NCBI RefSeq assembly: GCF_000478925.1
Contig: NZ_AP013072.1
Coordinates: 33,501 to 97,500, forward strand
Origin: Streptococcus anginosus subsp. whileyi MAS624
Lineage (GTDB): Bacteria > Bacillota > Bacilli > Lactobacillales > Streptococcaceae
Length of the DNA stretch: 64,000 nucleotides
Direction of reading: 5' to 3'
The notes beneath the pieces were generated by a model. That model did no database searches, had not been told where the DNA came from, and saw nothing but the letters and a program-made list of their open reading frames with translations. Below are positions 8,926 to 16,128 of the stretch, piece by piece. A program made the position numbers and the translations under genes. Within the stretch, counting starts at the first letter, position 1. Every line of letters begins with the position of its first letter.

Positions 8926-9810
8926 TTAATGATGTTTATTTTTAAAGTGATAATAAGCTCCAAACATCCCCGCAGCATTTTGATGATGAGCGAAAGCGAG
9001 CTTGGTTTTTTCAGCAATACTTGGCACCAAACAGGCTTTCATAGCAGCCTCAATTCGAGGACGAAGAATGGCCTCTTGACCCATAATGCCGCCACCTAAA
9101 ATCACCACTTCTGGATTGACCACATAGCAAATATTCGCAATCCCTTGCCCCAAATAATTGACCATGCGGTCGATTCCTTGGATACACAGTGTATTTCCTT
9201 CTGTTGCTTCTTTGAAAATGCGGCGGCCATTCCACATAGTAGGATCTTCTCCGTGAAGCTCTGCTACATAATCGACCAAGGCAGTCGTTGAAGCCACATC
9301 TTGGAAAGCACCGTCTGGCAGATACACATAACCGACTTCACAGGCCGAATTACTAAAGCCGTGAAAAACCTGACCATCCACCAGCAAGCAGCCACCGATA
9401 CCCGTTCCAATCGTCAAACAAATCGCAATGTTCGCTCCCTTGCCACTTCCTGACATAACTTCCGCTAAGCCAGCACAATTGACATCATTTTCAATCTCAC
9501 AAGGAACGGCAAATGTTTCTTCTACCACTTTCTTGAACTGAGTACCTGCATAGTTCGGAATCTGAGGACCAGCATAAAAGATTTCTCCTTTATCTGGATC
9601 GACCATTCCAGCTGAGGAAATACAAATCCCAGCAACCGAAGTCTGCTCTAAATAACTTGCTACAATCCCCTTCACCTTACGCAAAATTTCTGGACTGCCT
9701 TTATGAGCCTCTGTTGGTATTTCATGCGCTTCCAGCAAGGTGTCGGTATCATCAATCAGACCATATTTGATATTTGTTCCACCAATATCAATGGCAATGT
9801 ATTTTCTCAT
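8926..9810 (-). CDS. nanK: ROK-family kinase, probable N-acetylmannosamine kinase
   Basis: 294 residues with the ROK phosphate loop DIGGTNIKYG (8-17) and the catalytic aspartate in ENDVNCAG (Asp109). The Cys-rich zinc motif found in many ROK sugar kinases is missing at its expected place (about EVGYVYLPDGAFQDVAS), as in some kinases of sialic acid operons. It is the last gene of the operon, 18 bases after nanA. It would convert ManNAc to ManNAc-6-phosphate for NanE. A glucokinase-like activity is the main alternative. RBS GAGGTGG. Confidence 0.85.
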   Translation of the reverse strand: MRKYIAIDIGGTNIKYGLIDDTDTLLEAHEIPTEAHKGSPEILRKVKGIVASYLEQTSVAGICISSAGMVDPDKGEIFYAGPQIPNYAGTQFKKVVEETFAVPCEIENDVNCAGLAEVMSGSGKGANIAICLTIGTGIGGCLLVDGQVFHGFSNSACEVGYVYLPDGAFQDVASTTALVDYVAELHGEDPTMWNGRRIFKEATEGNTLCIQGIDRMVNYLGQGIANICYVVNPEVVILGGGIMGQEAILRPRIEAAMKACLVPSIAEKTKLAFAHHQNAAGMFGAYYHFKNKHH

Positions 9811-9828
9811 AATCCACCTCTTTTTCTA

Positions 9829-10746
9829 TTATAGGAATGCTTCCTTAGCTGCACAAATCAAGCGCGCCGCTTCTTCTACAATCGGACGATCCGCGCCTGT
9901 CACTGGTGTTAATGGAGAACGGACAGAGCCGATATTCAGATTTTCATTGATTTTCAAGACTTCCTTGATGACGGAATACATATTCCCATGAGCAGCTGTT
10001 AATTTCCCGATGATAGCATTAATGGTAAATTGCAGTTCTTTTGCTTTTTCCAATTCTTTGTCCGCAATCAATTGATTGAGCTTCAAGAAAAGTTCTGGCA
10101 TTGCGCCATACGTTCCGCCGATACCTGCTCTTGCTCCCATCAGGCGACCGCCTAAGAATTGCTCATCTGGACCATTAAAGACGAGGTGGTCTTTCCCACC
10201 AAGTGCTGCAAAGGTTTGAATGTCTTGGACAGGCATGGAAGAGTTCTTCACACCAATCACGCGTTCATTTTTGAGCATTTCTGCATAGAGACTCGGCGTC
10301 AGAGCTACACCTGCCAACTGCGGAATATTGTAAATCACAAAGTCTGTTTGTGGTGCAGCTGCGCTAATGTCGTTCCAATATTGGGCAACCGAGTATTCTG
10401 GCAAGCGGAAGTAAATCGGCGGAATAGCCGCAATAGCATCCACTCCCAAACTCTCTGCATGACGCGCCAACTCCATACTATCCTTGGTGTTGTTGCAAGC
10501 GACGTGAGCAATAATAGTTAATTTCCCTTTTGCCACCGCCATGACTTCTTCTAAAATCAATTTTCTATCAGCAACACTTTGGTAGATACATTCACCAGAT
10601 GAACCATTGACATACAATCCTTGAACTCCTTTTTCAAGAAAATATTCTACCAAAGCTCGCACGCGCTCTGGATTAATCTCGCCTTGATCATCATAGCAAG
10701 CATAGAAGGCCGGAATGACCCCTTCATATTTTTTTAAATCTCTCAT
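9829..10746 (-). CDS. nanA: N-acetylneuraminate lyase
   Basis: 305 residues of the DapA/NanA TIM-barrel family, catalysing cleavage of sialic acid to ManNAc and pyruvate. Key features are the GSSGE carboxylate-binding loop (48-52), Tyr139 in VIYNIP and the Schiff-base Lys167 in GVKNSS. Surrounding genes for NanE, a ROK kinase and a sialic-type ABC transporter exclude a dihydrodipicolinate synthase role. It is followed closely by nanK. Confidence 0.95.
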   Translation of the reverse strand: MRDLKKYEGVIPAFYACYDDQGEINPERVRALVEYFLEKGVQGLYVNGSSGECIYQSVADRKLILEEVMAVAKGKLTIIAHVACNNTKDSMELARHAESLGVDAIAAIPPIYFRLPEYSVAQYWNDISAAAPQTDFVIYNIPQLAGVALTPSLYAEMLKNERVIGVKNSSMPVQDIQTFAALGGKDHLVFNGPDEQFLGGRLMGARAGIGGTYGAMPELFLKLNQLIADKELEKAKELQFTINAIIGKLTAAHGNMYSVIKEVLKINENLNIGSVRSPLTPVTGADRPIVEEAARLICAAKEAFL

Positions 10747-10771
10747 ATTTTATTCTCCAAGTTAATTGGTT

Positions 10772-11419
10772 TTATCGTTTATACTTATTAAAAATAGTTT
10801 CCATAATAGGCAATTGCAAAAAAACTAAGGCTGCAAAGCCAACTAATACAAAAAGAGTAAAGCCCAGTAGCAATACAAATCCTGAACTAGAGAGGAAAAA
10901 GACAATTACAGCTAATAAGGCTATCATCAAAAAGAACCACAGAAAATGCAAACTCACCATGATCAGTCCTGTTTGTAAGAGATCTTTTACCGTCATTTCA
11001 AACTTAGCTGCCAAAGGATAGACACATAAAAATAGCAAACTAGCAAAAATGATGACGCCGATACAGGTTGCTTTTAACATTTGAAACGGCATGGTTTCCT
11101 GCCTCCAAAAAAGCAGGAGGTCAAATAGACTGATTCCTACAATCAGCAGCTCTAGCAAACTAAGTTTTAAACCGACCTTCCAATTTTTCCTAAATGCTTG
11201 CACATACGTTGCTGTGACTTTTACACGACGTGCACCCTTGATTGCAAACAAGGTCTGATACAAGCTAACTTTTGCAATGCCAATCGTGACAATCGGTAGA
11301 CAAGACAAAAGAAAGATGAGGTTCACAGTCACCAAATCTAATATTTTCTCACATATTTTCATAAAGAAATTATCTGTATCAAATATACTTCGTATTAACT
11401 GAGAACCTCTCTTTTCCAT
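10772..11419 (-). CDS. DUF624 (YesL-like) membrane protein
   Basis: 215 residues with about five hydrophobic helices and the family-like N-terminus in which a short polar stretch precedes LDLVTVNLIFLLSCLPIVTIG. YesL/DUF624 proteins commonly sit beside carbohydrate ABC transporters, and their molecular role is not established. Here the gene lies between the broken yhcH and nanA, with AGGAGGTAG before its ATG. A role in sialic acid uptake is only guilt by association. Confidence 0.8.
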   Translation of the reverse strand: MEKRGSQLIRSIFDTDNFFMKICEKILDLVTVNLIFLLSCLPIVTIGIAKVSLYQTLFAIKGARRVKVTATYVQAFRKNWKVGLKLSLLELLIVGISLFDLLLFWRQETMPFQMLKATCIGVIIFASLLFLCVYPLAAKFEMTVKDLLQTGLIMVSLHFLWFFLMIALLAVIVFFLSSSGFVLLLGFTLFVLVGFAALVFLQLPIMETIFNKYKR

Positions 11420-11443
11420 GGTTCTACCTCCTAATCAACTAGT

Positions 11444-11900
11444 TTAATCATTGAGCAAAACTTTTACGACACATTTTTTGACCTTATCACCTTTAGCAGC
11501 AAATCTATTGGGCTGATGTGGTTCGTTGGGCAAAAATGCAGCCAAAATTCTGCTTGTCCAAATAAAGTGGATAGAGCTGCTCACAAATCACAAACCCAAT
11601 ATCCTTCTTTTTATCATACGATTCTCTTACTTCTTTTACTCTTGTGCCATATTGAATGACTTCATGCCCTTCCAAAAGAAAATGCAAATCCATATAATCT
11701 TGATGAAATTCACATTCATCTGTCACTTCGGAACTCAATTCATTTTCCTGTACAAACAGAAAGGCTTTTTCTCCGTCAATCTCATACCGTCCCGAATCAT
11801 AATCGTTTAAATCGTGCGTCAAGAGATAATCAATGGCACAATCCAAATTCTAATGGATACCTTTGTAGTGGGCGAGATTTTCCAATTCATCGAAAATCAT
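11444..11900 (-). pseudogene. yhcH: yhcH (YhcH/YjgK/YiaL family, DUF386), broken by a stop and a frameshift
   Basis: Read from ATG at 11900 the frame gives MIFDELENLAHYKGIH, then a TAG, then continues in the same frame as LDCAIDYLLTHDLNDYDSG... through the family core (FHQDYMDLHFLLEGHEVIQYG). Near 11545-11555 the frame must shift by one base to read the conserved end AAFLPNEPHQPN...KKCVVKVLLND and stop at 11444. The length is 457 bases, that is 152 codons plus one extra base, matching an intact family member of about 150 residues with one inserted base. Two independent lesions make a pseudogene more likely than read error. The family is thought to act on sialic acid or other sugar anomers. 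Confidence 0.85.
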
Positions 11901-11913
11901 TTGGTCAGCCTCC

Positions 11914-12744
11914 TTATCCTTTCACAGCTCCCATGGTAATACCTTGCGTGAAGGATTTTTGGAATACCAAGAAGACAGCTACAATCGGAACAGCTGCCAT
12001 AGCAGCACCAGCCATAATCAAACCGTAGTTGGTCGCCATTTCAGCCTGCATCGTTGCTACCCCTAGTGAAATCGTTAGATTCTGCCGCGATGTCAGCATG
12101 ACCAATTGCATAAAGTAATCATTCCATGTGTTGATAAAGGTAAAAATGGCAAGGGCAGCAAAACCTGGTTTTACAATTGGAAAAGCTACATTCCAAAAAG
12201 TCCGAATTTCACCACAGCCATCAATCTTAGCAGATTCCAACAATTCCGTTGGGATATTTTCACTAAATTGTTTCATGAGGAAAACTCCAAAAGGCCAACC
12301 GACAAGAGGCAAAATAACCGCAGCTAGTGTATCATGAATTCCCATAAAGTTGACAATACGGACCAAAGGAACCAGTACTACTTGTTTAGGCAGAGCCATA
12401 GCCGCGATAAAAGTTGCAAAAAGGATTCGTTGACCATAAAAGCGTTTCTTCGCTAAAACATAACCTGCTAAAGAAGATGTAATGCAGACCAAAAACATGG
12501 TCGCTAGCGAGATAAAGACACTATTCCACATCCATTGCAAGGCTGGGTTTTGCACCATTAACTGCTCAAAATTTTCTAGTGTTGGCATTTTAGGCCACCA
12601 TTGAGGTGGAATGACAATCGTGTCTGGTTGAGACTTAAAGGCTCCGGTCAAAATCCAATAGAAAGGGAAAACAAAGAGAACGGTCAACACCAATAGAATA
12701 ATCGTTGAAATAACCGTAAAGGCACTGATTTTTTTCTGTTTCAT
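11914..12744 (-). CDS. satC: Sugar ABC transporter permease, MalG type (SatC-like)
   Basis: 276 residues with six hydrophobic helices and the cytoplasmic EAA-type loop ESAKIDGCGEIRTFWNVAFP, which contacts the ATPase. Its place in the nan operon, beside the partner permease and binding protein, makes it one half of a sialic acid permease like pneumococcal SatABC. No ATPase gene is present, as in that system, where the shared ATPase MsmK serves. Start set at ATGAAACAG, 6 bases after AAAGGAGAG; a longer frame to 12801 overlaps the previous gene and lacks a ribosome site. Confidence 0.9.
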   Translation of the reverse strand: MKQKKISAFTVISTIILLVLTVLFVFPFYWILTGAFKSQPDTIVIPPQWWPKMPTLENFEQLMVQNPALQWMWNSVFISLATMFLVCITSSLAGYVLAKKRFYGQRILFATFIAAMALPKQVVLVPLVRIVNFMGIHDTLAAVILPLVGWPFGVFLMKQFSENIPTELLESAKIDGCGEIRTFWNVAFPIVKPGFAALAIFTFINTWNDYFMQLVMLTSRQNLTISLGVATMQAEMATNYGLIMAGAAMAAVPIVAVFLVFQKSFTQGITMGAVKG

Positions 12745-12760
12745 CTTGTCTCTCCTTTCT

Positions 12761-13648
12761 TTAATATTCGACATCATTTCCAAGAATCTTGAATTGGGCA
12801 AAGCTAATCAAAGCAATCATGACAGCTAAAAATACTCCCATGGTATTAGCATAACCATATTCAGATAACTTGAAGGCTTTTTCATACAGGTAATACATCA
12901 ATGTACTGGTTGAATAGTTTGAACCTCCGGATGTCAACAGCTGAATCAAGGCAAAACATTGGAAGGAATTGATTGTTGTAATGATCGCAATATACAGAGT
13001 TGTTGGCAAGAGACTTGGCCATTTAATCTTCCAAAAAACTTGCAGCTCTGTCGCTCCGTCAACACGCGCAGCTTCCACTAATGAATTGTCAATGTTTCCC
13101 ATAGCAGCAATATAGAGAATAATAGGCTGTCCGACAGAAGTTGTCAACAAAATCACAATAATCGCCATCAATGCCCAATGCTTATCTCCTAGCCAAGAAA
13201 TATTCTGGTTGATAACATGCCCCGACTTCAGTACGAAATTCAAAATCCCTGACAGCGGGTCGTAAATCCATTTCCATACAACCGTTACAGCTACACTGCC
13301 TGTTACTACCGGCAGGAAGAAGACGAACCGATAAAATGACCGTGCAATCGCATTCTGACTATAGGTTTGAGAAGCCACAAACAAAGAGAACAACACAACA
13401 ATTGGTACCGAACCAATAACGATAATCACCGTATTAATGAGAGATTTAATAAAGACTAGATCTTTAAACATTCGCGAGTAATTGTCCAATCCAACGAATG
13501 AAAAGGAAGTCATAGAATAATTAAAGAAACTCGTTACAAATCCCATCACCATCGGTGCCAATACAAAGACAATAAAGAATAATAGAACTGGTGCCAAAAA
13601 AGCATAGGAAATCACCGTTTCTCTCATTCTTATTTTATTCACTTTCAC
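12761..13648 (-). CDS. satB: Sugar ABC transporter permease, MalF type (SatB-like)
   Basis: About 295 residues with six hydrophobic helices and the EAA loop VEAARVDGATELQVFWKIKWP. It pairs with the adjacent MalG-type permease. The start is uncertain: an in-frame GTG at 13648 lies 8 bases after GAGG. Other GTG/TTG codons lie 2-3 codons upstream, and an internal ATG (MRETVISY) lies at 13627. The gene is coupled to satC by a short gap. Confidence 0.9.
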   Translation of the reverse strand: MKVNKIRMRETVISYAFLAPVLLFFIVFVLAPMVMGFVTSFFNYSMTSFSFVGLDNYSRMFKDLVFIKSLINTVIIVIGSVPIVVLFSLFVASQTYSQNAIARSFYRFVFFLPVVTGSVAVTVVWKWIYDPLSGILNFVLKSGHVINQNISWLGDKHWALMAIIVILLTTSVGQPIILYIAAMGNIDNSLVEAARVDGATELQVFWKIKWPSLLPTTLYIAIITTINSFQCFALIQLLTSGGSNYSTSTLMYYLYEKAFKLSEYGYANTMGVFLAVMIALISFAQFKILGNDVEY

Positions 13649-13759
13649 ATTCAACACCTCATTTAGCTAGAGGAGATACTGACCTCCTCTTTTTGATAAA
13701 AAATTCCCTTTTCCTATTTTATGAAACCAACAACAGAAAAAGGGAAATCGTTACATTAT

Positions 13760-15085
13760 TTATTTTTTACTTTTTTTAATGGTTTTATTTGCTTTTTCTG
13801 TAAAGGTCTTCAAAGCAGATTCAACTTTTTCATCGCCATTTGAAACAGATTGCAACATTGGGAACCAGAGTGTTCTCATTTCTGCAAATCCATCAATCGT
13901 GTTGTAATATGGTGAATAATATTTTGTCCAAGTGCTGATTTTTTCCATCCGTTTGTCATTATATAATTTTCCAAATGAGGAACGGACTGGGAAGGCACCT
14001 GTACGAACAACATTTTTTGGCCCCCACTTTTTATCATCCGCAATAAATTTGACAAACTTTTTAGCAGCTTCTACTTTCTTTTTATCTTTATTGTTAAAGA
14101 TACCAAAACCATTTACAAGGTATTCCAAAGCTGGTTTTCCGTTATCTGATGGGAATGGCACTTCCACAACTTCGACGCCACTGGCTTTCAAGAGTTTAGC
14201 TTGGATGCCTTTTTGCGCAGGTGCCCAAAGAACAGTATAAGAAGTTTGTCCATTTGCAAAGTTTTGAATATCTGCTCCACCATCGAATTGAGAGCCGTTT
14301 GTCATCAAACCATCTTTAATCCAACTAACTGCTTTATTTAGCCCTTTGACAAAGTTTGGACTGTCTGTTGTATATTTTGTCACTTTATCATCTGTAACAG
14401 AACCACTATACAAATTAGCAATGAAAGCACGTGTTCCTTGGTCACCACCTTGACCATTACTGAAGAGCGAGCCAGGAGTATACCCTTTAGCTTTCAATGC
14501 TTTTAATACTTTTTCAAAGTCAGCAGTTGTCCAGCCCTCTTTAACAAGGTCTAATACACCAGCTTCTTTCAGCATTTTCTTGTTCAATGCCATGTAAAAT
14601 GGCGCAGAGCTAATTGGATACATATAGGCTTTGTCACCAGCTTTGCTGGCCTGAATGATTTGATTGTTATTGACATCTTTGACAAAATCATTTGTAAAGA
14701 GATCGTTCAATTCTGCCAATTTACCATTTTTACCATATTGAATAATCCGACCCGGTGCGTCAAAGAGGACATCTGGTGCTGTTCCTGCTTCAATCGCCGT
14801 TGTGATTTTTTCTGGACCAGATTTGAAATCAATTGTTTCTAGTTTCACTTTAATATCTGGATTGGCTTTTTCAAATGCTTTGATAATTTCTTTTTCATAA
14901 GTTCCAACACCATCGTTTGCTTTTTCTTGCGTGAAGACTGGGAAAGCCCACCAAGTAATCTCTGTCTTACCAGAAGAATTACCTGAATCAGCTGACTTGT
15001 TTGAACCACCTGAATTTCCACATGCTGCCAAAGATAAAATTGCAGCTCCTGCAACTAACGAACAAAGTATTTTCTTCATCCTCAT
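13760..15085 (-). CDS. satA: Sugar ABC transporter substrate-binding lipoprotein (SatA-like)
   Basis: 441 residues with a lipoprotein signal ([10 protein letters not shown]...LSLAAC) and lipobox cysteine at residue 22, followed by a Ser/Gly-rich linker and a family 1 solute-binding fold ([23 protein letters not shown]). It captures the ligand outside the cell for the SatB/SatC permease. Sialic acid is inferred from the operon. RBS AAGGAG, 7 bases before ATG. Its stop is about 100 bases before the satB start. Confidence 0.92.
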   Translation of the reverse strand: MRMKKILCSLVAGAAILSLAACGNSGGSNKSADSGNSSGKTEITWWAFPVFTQEKANDGVGTYEKEIIKAFEKANPDIKVKLETIDFKSGPEKITTAIEAGTAPDVLFDAPGRIIQYGKNGKLAELNDLFTNDFVKDVNNNQIIQASKAGDKAYMYPISSAPFYMALNKKMLKEAGVLDLVKEGWTTADFEKVLKALKAKGYTPGSLFSNGQGGDQGTRAFIANLYSGSVTDDKVTKYTTDSPNFVKGLNKAVSWIKDGLMTNGSQFDGGADIQNFANGQTSYTVLWAPAQKGIQAKLLKASGVEVVEVPFPSDNGKPALEYLVNGFGIFNNKDKKKVEAAKKFVKFIADDKKWGPKNVVRTGAFPVRSSFGKLYNDKRMEKISTWTKYYSPYYNTIDGFAEMRTLWFPMLQSVSNGDEKVESALKTFTEKANKTIKKSKK

Positions 15086-15131
15086 ATTGTTTCTCCTTTT
15101 GTTTTATCCTTCTATACGGATAGAGTTGTTC

Positions 15132-15836
15132 CTAATTTTCACGTACTGCTGCAACAAAACGCTCTGTGATTTCTTTTGGACGCGTAATGGCACCACCTAC
15201 TACAATTCCTCTAACACCTAAGTCATGAATCGTTTTAGCTTCACTTGGATAATGAATTTTTCCTTCCGCAATAACATCCAAACCTGCATCACATAAATTT
15301 TTTATCAGATCAAAATCCGGCCCCTCACATTGCAAACTATAAGAAGTGTAGCCCGACAAAGTTGTCCCTACAAAGTCCACACCCGCTTCTACCGCAGCAG
15401 TTCCCTCTTCAAAGGTGCTCACATCTGCCATGAACAATTGATGAAGATATTTCTCCTTCACTTGCTTGATGAAATCCACAATCTTTAAACCATCAAACCG
15501 CTCCCGCTTTGTACAATCAAAAGCAATCACTTCAATATCAAGAGCTGCCAGTTCATCAATTTCTCGCATCGTTGCGGTAATAAATGGCTCTTGAGGTGGA
15601 TAATCTCGCTTGATAATACCAATAATGGGTAGCGAAGTGACCTCTTTAATTTCCTTAATATCCCGCACGCTATTCGCTCGAATACCAACAGCGCCTCCTT
15701 GTTCAGCCGCTTTCACTAAAAGAGGAATAACCCCACCTGCATTAGTATAAAGCGGTTCATGTGGCAGAGCTTGACAGGAAACAATAATGCCATCTTTTAT
15801 TTTGGCAATCAGCTCGTCTTTTGTCATTTTTGCCAT
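15132..15836 (-). CDS. nanE: N-acetylmannosamine-6-phosphate 2-epimerase
   Basis: 234 residues of the NanE TIM-barrel family, converting ManNAc-6P to GlcNAc-6P. Recognisable blocks include [44 protein letters not shown] and the phosphate-binding end [13 protein letters not shown]. It is the first gene of the nan operon, directly behind the promoter at 15.9 kb, with GGAGAAGG as ribosome site. The identification is secure. Confidence 0.96.
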   Translation of the reverse strand: MAKMTKDELIAKIKDGIIVSCQALPHEPLYTNAGGVIPLLVKAAEQGGAVGIRANSVRDIKEIKEVTSLPIIGIIKRDYPPQEPFITATMREIDELAALDIEVIAFDCTKRERFDGLKIVDFIKQVKEKYLHQLFMADVSTFEEGTAAVEAGVDFVGTTLSGYTSYSLQCEGPDFDLIKNLCDAGLDVIAEGKIHYPSEAKTIHDLGVRGIVVGGAITRPKEITERFVAAVREN

Positions 15837-15871
15837 AGACAGCCTTCTCCTTTACTATTGTAGATCGATTT

Positions 15872-15969
15872 TTAAAGCGCCTTCAATCTCACGATGTTAT
15901 TATAACTATTTTTTAAAGCGCTTTCAACAATATCTGAATTTTAGGTTTTAATTTCTGTAAACGCTTACT
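15872..15969 (-). promoter_or_regulatory. nan operon promoter with three cre-like sites
   Basis: On the minus strand TTGAAA (15922-15927) and TATAAT (15899-15904) are 17 bases apart. Three cre-like sites have their central CG at 15878, 15919 and 15962: TTGAAGGCGCTTTAA just downstream of the start, TTGAAAGCGCTTTAA over the -35, and CTGTAAACGCTTACT upstream (14 of 15 matches). Their centres are 41 and 43 bases apart, about four helical turns each. This predicts strong CcpA control; one of the sites might instead bind NanR. Confidence 0.75.
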
Positions 15970-16005
15970 TTTTCTTAAATTCTGAAAGTAGTTTCAACAA
16001 AAACA

Positions 16006-16040
16006 CCCCAAATGTTAGACATAGAATCTAACATTTGGGG
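16006..16040. repeat. Perfect hairpin resembling the IS end at 25.1 kb
   Basis: CCCCAAATGTTAGA and its exact complement enclose a 7-base loop. The arms share the pattern ACACCCCAAA-GTTAGA / TCTAAC-TTTGGGG with the terminal hairpin of the IS3-family element at 25133-25173. Because adhE already has its own terminator upstream of this point, this looks like a solo remnant of a related element, though read-through termination is possible. Confidence 0.55.
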
Positions 16041-16082
16041 TACTGTTCTACGATAAGCGGAAGAAATACTCTTCAACAATTG

Positions 16083-16111
16083 AAAAACCTCCCTACTTTT
16101 TTGTAGGGAGG
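16083..16111 (-). terminator. adhE terminator
   Basis: CCTCCCTAC and GTAGGGAGG form a perfect 9-bp GC-rich stem around a 6-base loop, followed on the minus strand by five T residues, 18 bases after the adhE stop. Confidence 0.9.
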
Positions 16112-16128
16112 CATGACTGATAAACAAC

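Noticed and set aside
8896..9099. Plus-strand frames antisense to nanK
   Set aside because: They are shadows of the nanK coding sequence, without ribosome sites or protein-like composition.
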